Source: Myxococcales bacterium (GTDB lineage: Bacteria > Myxococcota > Myxococcia > Myxococcales > Myxococcaceae). Taken from it: DNA of 64,000 nucleotides. Positions 45,206-54,280 of this stretch are shown one piece after another. The stretch spans positions 32,855 to 96,854 of the forward strand of contig JACPVI010000059.1 in NCBI GenBank assembly GCA_016191815.1, given 5' to 3'. Numbering within the stretch: the stretch's first letter is position 1; each line of letters starts with the position of its first letter. The notes beneath the pieces are model-generated. The model saw only the letters and a list, made by a program, of their open reading frames with translations. It had not been told where the DNA came from and ran no database searches. The translations under genes and the position numbers were made by a program.

Positions 45206-46906
45206 TCAGGCCACGCCCTTCATCATCCGGAGCAGCCGGTACAGGTCGTTGTTGATCAGCGAGAGCATCACGTTCGGGTAGAAGCCGAAGACGATCACCA
45301 GCGCACCCAAGGGATAGAGCGTGAAGCGCTCCCGCCAGTTCAGGTCCGGCAGGTGGCTGTACTTCTGGTTCAGGCTGCCCAGGAACATCCGCTGGATGGT
45401 CCAGAGGTAGTAGGCCGCGGTCACGATCACCGAGGTCGCCGCCAGCGCGGTGTGCCACGGCAGCTCGCGGAACGAGCCGTTCAACACCAAAAACTCCGAG
45501 ACGAACCCCGCCAGCCCCGGCAACCCCAGCGAGGCGAAGAAGGCCAGCCCCATCACCGCGCTGTACTCCGGCACGACCTTGGCCAGCCCGCCGAACCCAT
45601 CGATGTCCCGGTGGTGGGCGCGGTCGTAGATCACTCCCACGATGAGGAACAGCATCGGGCTGATCAGGCCGTGGGTGAACAGGTTCAACACCGCCCCGGA
45701 GATGCCCGCCTCGGTCATCGCCGCCATCCCCAGCATCGAGAAGCCCATGTGCGAGACCGAGGAGTAGGCGATCAGCTTCTTCAAGTCCCGCTGCGCCAGG
45801 CAGACCATCGCCGCGTAGACGATGTTCACCACCCCGAACACCGCCACCGGCGTGGCAAAAGACACCGTGGCCGCCGGGAGCATCGCCCAGTTGAAACGGA
45901 GCATGCCGTAGATGCCCATCTTCAACAGGATGCCCGCCAGGATCACCGAGATCGGCGTGGGTGCCTCCACGTGCGCATCCGGCAGCCAGGTGTGGAACGG
46001 CACCATCGGCACCTTCACCGCGAAGGCGAGGAACATGAACACCCACATCAGCTTCGCGAAGGTGACCCCGAACAGGAACGGCCCCACCAGGTCGAACAGC
46101 CCCGCCTGGCCGAGCTTGGCCAGCACCACCATGTCGAAGGTGCGCCGGACGAAGTGGCCGTCGCCCAGGAGGTAACCCCAAGCGCCGTCCTGCATCACCA
46201 GCACCCTGCGCGCGACCAGCTGCCCGTGCGCCTCGGGGTTGGAGGCCGCCAGCTTGGCGATCAGCTCCGCGTCCCCGCTCTGGTAGTGCAGGGCGATGAT
46301 CGCGAGCAAGAGCAGCACCGAGCCGGCCAGGGTGAAGAGGAAGAACTTGATCGCCGCGTACTCCTTGCGCGGCCCGCCCCAGATGCCGATGAGGAAGTAC
46401 ATCGGCAGCAGCATCACCTCCCAGAACACGAAAAAGAGGAACATGTCCTGGGCGGCGAAGGTGCCGCTCATCCCGGTCTGCAGCAAAAGGAGCATCGCCA
46501 TGTACCCCGGCACCTTCACCTCGGAGAAGTGGGGGTGCGAAGGGTCGTGGTGCTCGTCCTTGCGCTTCCACCAGGGCATCGAGCCGATGGTGGCGATGAA
46601 GGAGATCAGCGTGCTCAGGATCACCATCGAGACGCTGATGCCGTCCACCGCCACGAAGTACTCGATGCCCATGCCGCCGATCCAGGTGGCCCGCTCGCTG
46701 TACTGCATCGGCGCCCCCGGAGCGCCGTTGAAGGCGAGCCAGAGGTACATCCCGCCGGCGAAGGGGATCGCCGATCCCAAGAGGGCGATGAACCTCGCGG
46801 CGTCGTCGCGCGCCTTCTTACCCATCGGCACCGCGAAGAGCAGCGCCACCAGCGCCGCCCCGGCGAGGGGGACGAAGATGATGATGCTGAGCAGGTGATT
46901 CATCAT
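45206..46906 (-). CDS. nuoM: NADH-quinone oxidoreductase subunit M
   Basis: A 566-residue antiporter-like subunit of complex I. The diagnostic parts are WEVMLLPMYFLIGIWGG, MVPFHTWLPDAHVEAPTPIS, SVSHMGFSMLG and SLGLPGLAGFVSEFLVLNG. Two adjacent ATG codons at 46906 and 46903 serve as starts, with GAGG about 10 bp upstream; the open frame upstream is shadow. A periplasmic loop between about residues 160 and 260 is somewhat longer than in Escherichia coli. It follows nuoL by 19 bp and is part of the nuoJKLMN operon. Confidence 0.95.
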   Translation of the reverse strand: MMNHLLSIIIFVPLAGAALVALLFAVPMGKKARDDAARFIALLGSAIPFAGGMYLWLAFNGAPGAPMQYSERATWIGGMGIEYFVAVDGISVSMVILSTLISFIATIGSMPWWKRKDEHHDPSHPHFSEVKVPGYMAMLLLLQTGMSGTFAAQDMFLFFVFWEVMLLPMYFLIGIWGGPRKEYAAIKFFLFTLAGSVLLLLAIIALHYQSGDAELIAKLAASNPEAHGQLVARRVLVMQDGAWGYLLGDGHFVRRTFDMVVLAKLGQAGLFDLVGPFLFGVTFAKLMWVFMFLAFAVKVPMVPFHTWLPDAHVEAPTPISVILAGILLKMGIYGMLRFNWAMLPAATVSFATPVAVFGVVNIVYAAMVCLAQRDLKKLIAYSSVSHMGFSMLGMAAMTEAGISGAVLNLFTHGLISPMLFLIVGVIYDRAHHRDIDGFGGLAKVVPEYSAVMGLAFFASLGLPGLAGFVSEFLVLNGSFRELPWHTALAATSVIVTAAYYLWTIQRMFLGSLNQKYSHLPDLNWRERFTLYPLGALVIVFGFYPNVMLSLINNDLYRLLRMMKGVA

Positions 46907-46925
46907 GGTGTCGAGGCCTCGCGGA

Positions 46926-49535
46926 TTACCGGAGCAACAGGTTGATGCCGACCACCACCAGCGCCCCCGCCAGGGCGGCATAGAGGTAGTGCTGGATTCG
47001 CCCGGACTGGACGCGGCGGAGCTGCTTCCCCGCCCTCAAAGTGGCATCGGCGAACAGGTTCACCGCGCCGTCCACCAGGTGCTTGTCGATCGCGCCGTCG
47101 ATGTTGCAGAGGAAGCGGCCCACCGCCGCGGCGCCATTGACCACGCCGTCCACCACCACCCGGTCGAAGGCGCTGCACGCCCGGGCGAAGACCATCGACG
47201 CCGCCAGCACCGTCCTCTGGTACAGCTCGTCCACGTAGTACTTGTTGAAGACGGTGCGGTGGAGCCGCGGGTAGGAGGCCGCCAGCCGCACCGGCACCGC
47301 GCTCTTCGCGTCCTTGTAGAAGGCCCGCGCGAGCAGCCAGCCCCCGAATGCCACCCCCACCGAAGCTCCGATGAGCAGCCACTCCAGCCCATGGTTCCCC
47401 GCGTCGGGAGAGAGCCGCGAGTGCACCAGGGCCTCCGCGGGCAAGAGGCTCGGCGAGAGCCAGTGCTCCAGCGGAGGGACGATTCCCAGGGGCGCGAACA
47501 GCCCCAGGAGCACCGTGGCGCCGCACCCCACCGCGAGCGTGATCAGCACCCAGGTCATCGACCGGGGCGATTCCTGGGGTGGCCCTCCAGGGTGCCCGTG
47601 CGCGTCGGAATGGCCGTGCGCCGCGGCGTGCCCGCCTCCCGCGCCCGCCACCTGCACCGAGGCCATCGCCACGTCCTGGTCGAAGGTCCCGGCGTGCGCG
47701 GCTCCCAGGGAGTGCGTGGCCAGCCGTGGCAAAAGCTTGTGCGCGGCGGCCGCCGCCGGAGGCGCATGGCCGGGAGCGGGCGCCTCAAAGGTCCCGTGGC
47801 CGTGGCCTGCTCCCCGGTACTCGCCGGTGAAGGTCATGTAGTAGCTGCGCCACATGTAGAAGCTGGTCCCCAGCGCGGTGAGCCAGCCCAAGAGCCAGAT
47901 CGCCTTTCCGATCGCGGGGTCGAGCAGGTTGTCCCCGGCGGTGAAGGCTTTCCAGAGGATCTCATCCTTGGAGAAGAACCCGTTGGCGATCGGGAAGCCC
48001 GCGATGGCGACGCAGGCGTACCAGTAGGTCTTCGCGGTGAGGGGCATGTACTTCTTGAGGCCGCCCATCTTCCGCATGTCCTGCTCGTGGTGGCAGCCGA
48101 GGATCACCGAGCCCGACCCGAGGAACAGGCAGGCCTTGAAGAAGGCGTGGGTGAGCAGGTGGTAGATGCCGGCCCAGTAGGCGCCGACTCCGACGCCGAT
48201 GAACATGAAGCCGAGCTGCGACACCGTGGAGTACGCCAGGACCTTCTTGATGTCGTTCTGGACGAACCCGATGGTGGCGGCGAAGGCCGCGGTCACTGCA
48301 CCGGTGACCGCGACCACGGTCATCGCCGCCGGAGAGAGGGCGTAGATGAAGTTGAGGCGCGCCACCAGGTACACGCCGGCGGTCACCATGGTGGCGGCGT
48401 GGATCAGCGCCGACACCGGCGTCGGGCCGGCCATCGCGTCGGGAAGCCACACGTGGAGGGGGAGCTGCGCCGATTTGGCGGTGGCCCCCACGAAGAGGAG
48501 GATGGCGATCAGCGCCAGCACCGGGACGCCGAGGACCGTCATCGAGGTGAGGCGCTGCCTCACGCCGGTGCTCTCCACGGCGATCTGGTCGCGAAGCTCG
48601 CGGAACGACAGCGTGGGGCCGACCCTCACCCCGCCGCGCACGGCTACCGCCGGGCCTTGGCTCCAGCCCGAGGGCGTCCCGAGCTTGGCCACCTCGTCGT
48701 AGGTGGCGGGCGGCGATGCGGGAGTGAGGGCGCGGTCGGCCTCGTAGAAGGTGCCGTCCTTCGCCTTCGGCTGATAGCCGGGGTCCGCCAGGGCCCAGCG
48801 GGACTCGTGCTCTGGAGTGACGCCCTGCTTGGTCACCCATCCTCCGCCCAGGGCCCAGAAGAGGAGGAACAGCCCCAGGACGAAGCCGAAGTCGCCGAAG
48901 CGGTTGGTGACGAACGCCTTCACGCCGGCCTTGGCCTTCTCGAGGTCGGTGTACCAGAAGCCGATGAGCAGGTAGCTGCACAACCCGACGCCTTCCCACC
49001 CGAAGAACATGAGGACGAAGTTGTCTCCCATGACCAGCAGGAGCATCGAGAAGACGAAGAGGTTGAGGTAGCAGAAGAACCGCCAGTAGGACGGGTCGTC
49101 CGCCATGTACCCCTGCGAGTACACGTGGATGAGCGCGCCCACGAAGGTGATGATCAGCGTCATCACCATCGAGAGCGGGTCCAGCGCGAACGACAGGTTG
49201 ACCTGCACGTCGCCCGCGGTGAGCATGTTCCAGAGGTGATCTACCAGGTAGCGGCGCTCGGCGGGCTGGCCGAGCATGTCCACAAGGGCCACCACCGCCA
49301 CCAGGAACGACGCCACCATCGCCCCGATGGCGAGGTGCGAGCACCACTTCCTCCCGTACCGGCGCTGGATGCGCAGGCCGAGCGCCGCGTTGATCGCCGA
49401 CCCCAAAAGCGGGAAGAAGGGGATCAGCCACAGGTAGCCGGCGCTCTTCACCGCCTGCACCGCAAGGGGCGCGGCGTGCTCTCCGTGTTCGCCGGAGGCG
49501 AGGACCAGCTCTCGCAGGCTGCCGAGAATGTCCAT
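46926..49535 (-). CDS. nuoL: NADH-quinone oxidoreductase subunit L with two large insertions
   Basis: The large antiporter-like subunit of complex I. The core is typical: FFGWEGVGLCSYLLIGFWY, PLHVWLPDAMAGPTPVSALI, KKVLAYSTVSQLGFMFIG and FPIANGFFSKDEILW. At 869 residues it is over 200 longer than usual. One insertion (about residues 230-330) follows the GWVTKQG stretch, with many charged and polar residues. The other (about 573-658) is His-, Gly- and Ala-rich (GHGHG and HAAAHGHSDAHGH), before MTWVLITLAV. About 30 extra residues also precede the first helix. The insertions suggest added periplasmic or metal-binding loops. Confidence 0.93.
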   Translation of the reverse strand: MDILGSLRELVLASGEHGEHAAPLAVQAVKSAGYLWLIPFFPLLGSAINAALGLRIQRRYGRKWCSHLAIGAMVASFLVAVVALVDMLGQPAERRYLVDHLWNMLTAGDVQVNLSFALDPLSMVMTLIITFVGALIHVYSQGYMADDPSYWRFFCYLNLFVFSMLLLVMGDNFVLMFFGWEGVGLCSYLLIGFWYTDLEKAKAGVKAFVTNRFGDFGFVLGLFLLFWALGGGWVTKQGVTPEHESRWALADPGYQPKAKDGTFYEADRALTPASPPATYDEVAKLGTPSGWSQGPAVAVRGGVRVGPTLSFRELRDQIAVESTGVRQRLTSMTVLGVPVLALIAILLFVGATAKSAQLPLHVWLPDAMAGPTPVSALIHAATMVTAGVYLVARLNFIYALSPAAMTVVAVTGAVTAAFAATIGFVQNDIKKVLAYSTVSQLGFMFIGVGVGAYWAGIYHLLTHAFFKACLFLGSGSVILGCHHEQDMRKMGGLKKYMPLTAKTYWYACVAIAGFPIANGFFSKDEILWKAFTAGDNLLDPAIGKAIWLLGWLTALGTSFYMWRSYYMTFTGEYRGAGHGHGTFEAPAPGHAPPAAAAAHKLLPRLATHSLGAAHAGTFDQDVAMASVQVAGAGGGHAAAHGHSDAHGHPGGPPQESPRSMTWVLITLAVGCGATVLLGLFAPLGIVPPLEHWLSPSLLPAEALVHSRLSPDAGNHGLEWLLIGASVGVAFGGWLLARAFYKDAKSAVPVRLAASYPRLHRTVFNKYYVDELYQRTVLAASMVFARACSAFDRVVVDGVVNGAAAVGRFLCNIDGAIDKHLVDGAVNLFADATLRAGKQLRRVQSGRIQHYLYAALAGALVVVGINLLLR

Positions 49536-49539
49536 TTCG

Positions 49540-49851
49540 TCATTCCCTCAAGGTGTCGGCGTCGGCGACGTCGATGCTCTTGGTGTTCATGAAGATCGCC
49601 AGGACGATCGCCAAGGCGACCGCCGCCTCCGCCGCCGCCAGCACGATCACGAACAGGCTGAACACCTGGCCGGGCAAGAGCTGGTTCGGGTTGAAGTGGT
49701 TGAAGGCCACGAAGTTCACGTTCGCCGCGTTGAGGATCAGCTCCACCCCCATCAAGATCCCCACCGCGTTCGAGCGGGTCACCACCGTGTACGTCCCCAG
49801 CGCGAACAGCACCGCGCCGACGAAGAGGAAGTGAGGAAGGCCGGGTGTCAC
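49540..49851 (-). CDS. nuoK: NADH-quinone oxidoreductase subunit K
   Basis: A 103-residue subunit with three helices. Family marks are FVGAVLFALGTYTVVTR, NAVGILMGVELILNAANVN and VIVLAAAEAAVALAIVL; the two conserved acidic residues (Glu in GVELILN and in AAEAAV) are present. The GTG at 49851 overlaps the nuoJ stop, so translation is probably coupled. It is followed by nuoL after 4 bp. Confidence 0.95.
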   Translation of the reverse strand: MTPGLPHFLFVGAVLFALGTYTVVTRSNAVGILMGVELILNAANVNFVAFNHFNPNQLLPGQVFSLFVIVLAAAEAAVALAIVLAIFMNTKSIDVADADTLRE

Positions 49852-50501
49852 TCCTTGATCTCCTTCCGGGCGATCACGACCGCGCCGATCAACGTCGCGA
49901 GCAAGAGCAGCGAGACGACCTCGAAGGCCAAGAGGTACTCCCCGAGGAAGAGATCCCCGATGCGGCTGGCGGTGGAGGCGTCCGGCGCCACCTTGGAGCC
50001 CGTCTGCCAGGGGGCTTTGAAGGCCACGAAGCCCAGGACTCCCAATACCGCCGCCAAGAGCCCCACCCCCGGCAACACCGCCGCCGAAGGGTTGCTGCGG
50101 GAGCGATCTCCGATCCGGCCGGTGAGCATCACCGCGAACAGGATCAACACCAGCACCCCGCCGATGTAGACGAGCAGCTGGGTGACCGCGACGTAGTCGG
50201 CCTTGAGGTAGACGTACAGCGCCCCCGCCCCGATGAGAGCGCCGAGCAGCGAGAGCGCCGAGTAGATGATGTTCCGCGAGAAGGCCACCCCGCACGCCGA
50301 GGCGATGGCCAGAGCGGCCAGCGCGTAGAACAACAGGTCGCTCGGCCGCGCCAGCTCGGCGCCCTCAGCCAAGAGCGGCGCGCTCCCCGGCACCATCCTC
50401 ACCACCCCGACCACGATCACCGCCACCAACAGCGCCATCAGCGCCGCCAATGCGACGAGCTCCGCTCGCCCCCGGCCTCCCGCTCTGTTTTGCTCCGCCA
50501 A
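49848..50501 (-). CDS. nuoJ: NADH-quinone oxidoreductase subunit J
   Basis: A 217-residue complex I subunit with five helices. The pi-bulge helix region reads QLLVYIGGVLVLILFAVMLT, and SRNIIYSALSLLGALIGAGALYV is also typical. The TTG at 50501 was chosen because GAGGGAGAG lies just upstream; longer reading frames give no match. As the first gene of nuoJKLMN it implies that nuoA to nuoI are encoded elsewhere in the genome. An extra helix of about 30 residues at the N-terminus is seen in some relatives. Confidence 0.93.
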   Translation of the reverse strand: MAEQNRAGGRGRAELVALAALMALLVAVIVVGVVRMVPGSAPLLAEGAELARPSDLLFYALAALAIASACGVAFSRNIIYSALSLLGALIGAGALYVYLKADYVAVTQLLVYIGGVLVLILFAVMLTGRIGDRSRSNPSAAVLPGVGLLAAVLGVLGFVAFKAPWQTGSKVAPDASTASRIGDLFLGEYLLAFEVVSLLLLATLIGAVVIARKEIKE

Positions 50502-50839
50502 AGTCTCTCCCTCAGCCGGTGCGGCCGCGCCAAGTCGCCGACGGTTGATCGGCCTCAAGTGCCAGGGCCTTTTGGCCGCAACCGCGAGCAAAATCAAGAA
50601 CTTAAAATCAGCGCGGCGACAGACCCCGGCCGGCGGCGGGAGCGTTCGGGGGGCCGCCTGCGGTCCGGTCCCCCAAGAGCGGCTTCGTCCGACGTGGAGC
50701 CTCAGCCGTCATGCCCCGGGGGCCAAGGAACCGCTTGGAACACATCGCTGCCGAGGCCCTCTGCCCCGGCTGCTGGGCGCTTGCGCGATCGAGAGGTAGC
50801 CTCGCAGGCTCGGGGAGCGAGCGAAGGACTGGCTGATGG
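50502..50839. other. Intergenic region upstream of nuoJ
   Basis: No gene is supported in these 338 bp. The part nearest nuoJ has a short A/T-rich stretch around 50589-50613 (CAAAATCAAGAACTTAAAATC) that could hold the operon promoter, but I cannot assign -35 and -10 boxes with confidence. The rest is GC-rich without repeats. Confidence 0.4.
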
Positions 50840-51547
50840 TCACCATCTCATCCCGAGCGCAACCCCTCGCTCCCCGCGGGAGCCGAGCCAGGGGACAACC
50901 GAGGCTGCCAAGGGCGCGACCGGTTGTGGCGTTGAAGCATCGACGCTACCGAAAGCCGCGCCAGACCACTCGTAGCCGATTGCCCCGCCAAGCAGCGACA
51001 GCGCCGGTGCGATGATTATCATCGTCAAGCCGCAGACAGCTCCCCCGTCTCTCAACGAGGCGGACCACGGGACGGATACCGCGGTGGCCAAGAGCGGAGC
51101 TGCGAGGGCGGCGACGTACGTCACCCAGAACCAGCCCCTCCCTCCCAGTAGCTTCCCCGCGCCCCATACGCCGAACGACACCCCGAGGGGCACCAGCGCG
51201 TCCGCGCCGAGAGCCATCCTGAGGCAGAAGAACTCCAGCCCGCTGGAGGTTGGGACGAAATACCAGGCGAAGGCGAGGGCGCCGGCTGCTCCCAGCGCGG
51301 CCCCGGCAGCTCCTCCAAGGACCTCCATCGAGATGCGGCCCGCGGTGCGGAGGGCACTCGGCGCAGCAGGCGCAGGGCGCGGTGGCGGTGCGTCGGGCTC
51401 CAGGGACACCAGCGGCGGCGCCGGAACGGCACCCGTCATTCCCGCGTCCGCTGGGCGCTCGCCGCCGTCCTCTGGAGAGGCCTGTGCCTTGGCCGGGGCG
51501 GACTGAGCAAGCAGTGCGGCCAGCAGCATCGCGTGAAGTCGGGACAT
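50840..51547 (-). CDS. Predicted exported membrane protein of unknown function
   Basis: A protein of 235 residues that I do not recognise. A signal peptide (MLLAALLAQSAPAKA) precedes a proline-rich linker to about residue 70. Four hydrophobic stretches follow: GGAAGAALGAAGALAFAWYF, GADALVPLGVSFGVWGAG, WVTYVAALAAPLLATAVSV and LTMIIIAPALSLLGGAIGYE. The C-terminus is short and ends VALGMRW. Either of two ATG codons could serve as the start (51547 is used). It lies just downstream of the PEGA protein gene, with a gap of 38 bp, and is probably in that transcript. Confidence 0.6.
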   Translation of the reverse strand: MSRLHAMLLAALLAQSAPAKAQASPEDGGERPADAGMTGAVPAPPLVSLEPDAPPPRPAPAAPSALRTAGRISMEVLGGAAGAALGAAGALAFAWYFVPTSSGLEFFCLRMALGADALVPLGVSFGVWGAGKLLGGRGWFWVTYVAALAAPLLATAVSVPWSASLRDGGAVCGLTMIIIAPALSLLGGAIGYEWSGAAFGSVDASTPQPVAPLAASVVPWLGSRGERGVALGMRW

Positions 51548-51585
51548 GGCCTCTGGCGGAATCGTCCGAAAGGGCGAAACACTAG

Positions 51586-52572
51586 TCAGAATCGGCCCGA
51601 GACGGTTGCCGCGGCGCCTCCGGGCAGAGGGACCAGGGCGACCGCCTCTGACCTCTGCGCCACCAGCCCGATGATGCCGAAGGTGGTGAGGGCAGCTCCG
51701 GCGGCGAGCGAGCCGAGTGAACCCGCCCAAATCATCTGGGCAGCGGAGGCCTGCGCGCGGGTGACGCCCTGCGCGCCATCGACGAGCGATGGGTCCTCCT
51801 GCTGCCGGTCGAAGCGGTTCTTCGTGTCCATGGCAATCGTCGCACCCACGGCGCCGGCGACGATCAGCGCCGCGCCTCCGGAGGTCAATAGGATCGGGCC
51901 GAGATTGGTCCGCGCCTTCGGCGCAGCTCGCGCCACCTCCGCCGGCTCCGGCACGCCGGGGGCAGGCACGCTCGAAGGCGGAGGGGCCGGAGCCAGCTCG
52001 CCGGGCAGCGGAGGCGCCACCTGGGAGTGGGGCTCGAGCGAGGACGCCTCGAACGCTATCTCGGCCGGCTTCCCCGCCTGCACCAGCACTTCTTTCGACG
52101 ACGGGAGGAACCCCGGGACGATCAACTCCACCCGGCGGCGGCCGACCGGCACCGGCATCTTGAGCGGCGGCGGGCCCACTGGCTTGCCGTCGATGCGCAC
52201 GTCACCGTCGGTCCGTTCGGCGCGGACCGAGAGATCGCCGGTGACTGACTCGCGGACCCGCTCGAACAGCTCGATCATCGCCGGGCTCGCCACCGACGGA
52301 TCGAGCGACGCCTCGGCATCGTGCCGGAGCGCCTTCTCGAACGCCGCCTTCGCCTTGGCATTCTGGCCGAGCGCGGCGTGGCACTGACCCTTGAGCAAGT
52401 GCAGGCGCCCCAACTCGGCCGAGGCGCGCGCCTTGGAGATCTGCGCACCCAGCACCTTGAGGGCCCGCTCGAACTCACCTTCCGCCATGAGCTTTCCCGG
52501 ATCGCCCCGCGGCTGGGCCAGGGCGGAAAAGCCCGCTACCAAGGCCAGGAGCATCCAGGGCGCCCTCATCAT
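51586..52572 (-). CDS. TPR- and PEGA-domain exported protein
   Basis: A 328-residue protein with a signal peptide (MMRAPWMLLALVAGFSALAQ). Residues 25-95 form a TPR-like helical part (GEFERALKVLGAQISKARA). A PEGA domain comes next, with GDVRIDGKPVGPPPLKMPVP and RRRVELIVPGFLPSSKEVLV. Two helices lie near the C-terminus (ILLTSGGAALIVAGAVGATI and GSLAAGAALTTFGIIGLVAQ). PEGA proteins bind surface polymers or act as periplasmic parts of kinase systems. The ATG overlaps the stop of the Ser/Thr kinase, which carries its own PEGA-like tail, so the two probably act together. Confidence 0.82.
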   Translation of the reverse strand: MMRAPWMLLALVAGFSALAQPRGDPGKLMAEGEFERALKVLGAQISKARASAELGRLHLLKGQCHAALGQNAKAKAAFEKALRHDAEASLDPSVASPAMIELFERVRESVTGDLSVRAERTDGDVRIDGKPVGPPPLKMPVPVGRRRVELIVPGFLPSSKEVLVQAGKPAEIAFEASSLEPHSQVAPPLPGELAPAPPPSSVPAPGVPEPAEVARAAPKARTNLGPILLTSGGAALIVAGAVGATIAMDTKNRFDRQQEDPSLVDGAQGVTRAQASAAQMIWAGSLGSLAAGAALTTFGIIGLVAQRSEAVALVPLPGGAAATVSGRF

Positions 52573-54266
52573 TCCTCCAGCTCGATGGAGACCTTCGTCG
52601 TCCTGCGAGAGGGGACCTCGACGTCGCGGGCCACCGGCTTGAAGCCTGGCCGGCTCAAGCGCAGCGAGTGCTTCCCCGGCGGAAGCTTCAAGGTGATCGG
52701 GGTGATTCCCTTCCTCGTGCCGTCGACGTCTAGCCAGGCCCAGGAGAGAGCCCCTCTCACCGTCGCCACCACGCGGAGCTCTCCCGCGGAGCTCGCGCCG
52801 GACGGCCTGGCCCTGCGTGCCTCCGCGGACAGACTCGGCGCTGCTTCGGCCGCTGCCGGTGCGCCAGTCGCCGGGACCCCGCTCGGCGCTCCCCCGCTCG
52901 GTGCGGTCTCGCTGGGTGCGGCACCCTCTGCCGGCTCCGCGGCAGCCTGCGGGGCCGGGGCGCTCACCGTCGCCCAGGGCTGCGCGGGGGCCGCGGATGG
53001 CGCGCGAGTCGCCTCAGCGGTGTTGGCGGCGCGCGGCGGTTCCTCGGAAGGAGGTGCCTCTTCTGGCGCGGGCCGGAGCGCAAAATAGAGCGCAGCAGCG
53101 ATCGCCACCATCCCCACGAGGACCGCGGCGGCGATCGGGCCGGCGGGCCTCCGGATGGCCATCGCCTCGAGGCGCGAGGGGGACGGGACAGGCTCTTTCG
53201 CCGCTGGGCGGTCGGGCGGAGGCGGCTTCTCCGGTGCCGGTGGCACCGTCGGCTGCGCCGCGGCGTGCGCCAGCCGGGCCCGCCGAAGAGTGGTCGGATA
53301 CGGAGTGATCGGGGCGAGCCGGGTGTCCGGCTCGTCCACCGCGGCCTCGGCCAAGGCCTGGTACAGCTCGGCCGCGCTCTGGTAGCGATCGTCGGGGCTC
53401 TTGGCGAGCGCCTTCTGGACCACACCCGCCACCTTCCGAGAGACGCCCGGCACTTGCGACGCGTCGGGGACAGCCGCCTCGATGTGCATCTTCATCACCG
53501 AGTAGTCGCTCTCGCTGTCGTAGACCGGCGCGCCGGTGAGCATCTCGTAGAGCACGGTGGCCAGCGAATAGAGATCGGCGCGGTGGTCGATCTTCCCGGC
53601 GCCGGCGATCTGCTCCGGGGCCATGTACTTCGGGGTGCCGATGAGCAGCCCGGAGCGGGTCATCGCGTTCTTCGAGTCCCGCGCCACTCCCAGGTCGAGG
53701 ATGGTCGCGTGGCCGTCGTCGCCGATGATCACGTTCGCCGGCTTGATGTCCCGATGGATGAAGCCGCGCGCGTGGACAAGTCCGAGCCCCGAGCAGAGCT
53801 GCCTCATCAGGCCGACCGCCTCGCGCACCTCCAGCCGGCCGCTCTCGCGCAGGTAGTCGCTGAGCGGCCGCCCCTCGAGGTACTTCATCACGATGAAGGG
53901 CACACCGCCGGTGCGCCCCACTGCCCAGATCGGGACGAGGTTCGGGTGATCGAGCTTGGCCATCATGCGGGCCTCGCGCTCGAAGCGGGCCACCACCTCG
54001 GGCTCGTGGGCCAGCGACGCCGAGAGCATCTTGATCGCTACCTTCCGCTCCAGCTCCAGGTCGGTGGCCAGGTGCACCACTCCCATGCCGCCTTGCCCGA
54101 GCTTGCGCTCCAGGGCCCACTTGCCGTCGAGGATTTCCTGGCTCCCGCGGCGCACCACGGTGGCGTCGGTGGCAGGCAGGGCCATCCCGCAGCGGGGACA
54201 CTCGCTGTCCAGCTCGTTTAGCTCCGCGCCGCACCCGAGGCAGACCGAGGGATTGCTCTGCGGCAT
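52569..54266 (-). CDS. Membrane Ser/Thr protein kinase with zinc ribbon and PEGA tail
   Basis: A 565-residue eukaryotic-type kinase. An N-terminal zinc ribbon (C9-x2-C12-x10-C23-x2-C26) precedes the kinase domain (about 45-320). It has GQGGMGVV, the catalytic loop HRDIKPAN (about 168-175), and GTPKYMAPEQ. The metal-binding motif is DLG instead of DFG, a variant frequent in active myxobacterial kinases. A helix (about 377-399, IAAAVLVGMVAIAAALYFAL) leads to a Pro/Ala-rich linker and a C-terminal PEGA domain (ELRVVATVRGALSWAWLDVD). GTG 54284, overlapping the upstream stop, is an alternative start. It is coupled to both neighbours. Confidence 0.9.
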   Translation of the reverse strand: MPQSNPSVCLGCGAELNELDSECPRCGMALPATDATVVRRGSQEILDGKWALERKLGQGGMGVVHLATDLELERKVAIKMLSASLAHEPEVVARFEREARMMAKLDHPNLVPIWAVGRTGGVPFIVMKYLEGRPLSDYLRESGRLEVREAVGLMRQLCSGLGLVHARGFIHRDIKPANVIIGDDGHATILDLGVARDSKNAMTRSGLLIGTPKYMAPEQIAGAGKIDHRADLYSLATVLYEMLTGAPVYDSESDYSVMKMHIEAAVPDASQVPGVSRKVAGVVQKALAKSPDDRYQSAAELYQALAEAAVDEPDTRLAPITPYPTTLRRARLAHAAAQPTVPPAPEKPPPPDRPAAKEPVPSPSRLEAMAIRRPAGPIAAAVLVGMVAIAAALYFALRPAPEEAPPSEEPPRAANTAEATRAPSAAPAQPWATVSAPAPQAAAEPAEGAAPSETAPSGGAPSGVPATGAPAAAEAAPSLSAEARRARPSGASSAGELRVVATVRGALSWAWLDVDGTRKGITPITLKLPPGKHSLRLSRPGFKPVARDVEVPSRRTTKVSIELEE

Positions 54267-54280
54267 GGAGTCCGCCGCGC

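Noticed and set aside
45023..46945. 640-codon plus-strand open frame opposite nuoM
   Set aside because: It is His- and Arg-rich shadow; the minus strand encodes an intact NuoM.
46905..49592. 895-codon plus-strand open frame opposite nuoL
   Set aside because: It is shadow coding with no start signal; NuoL on the other strand is full length.
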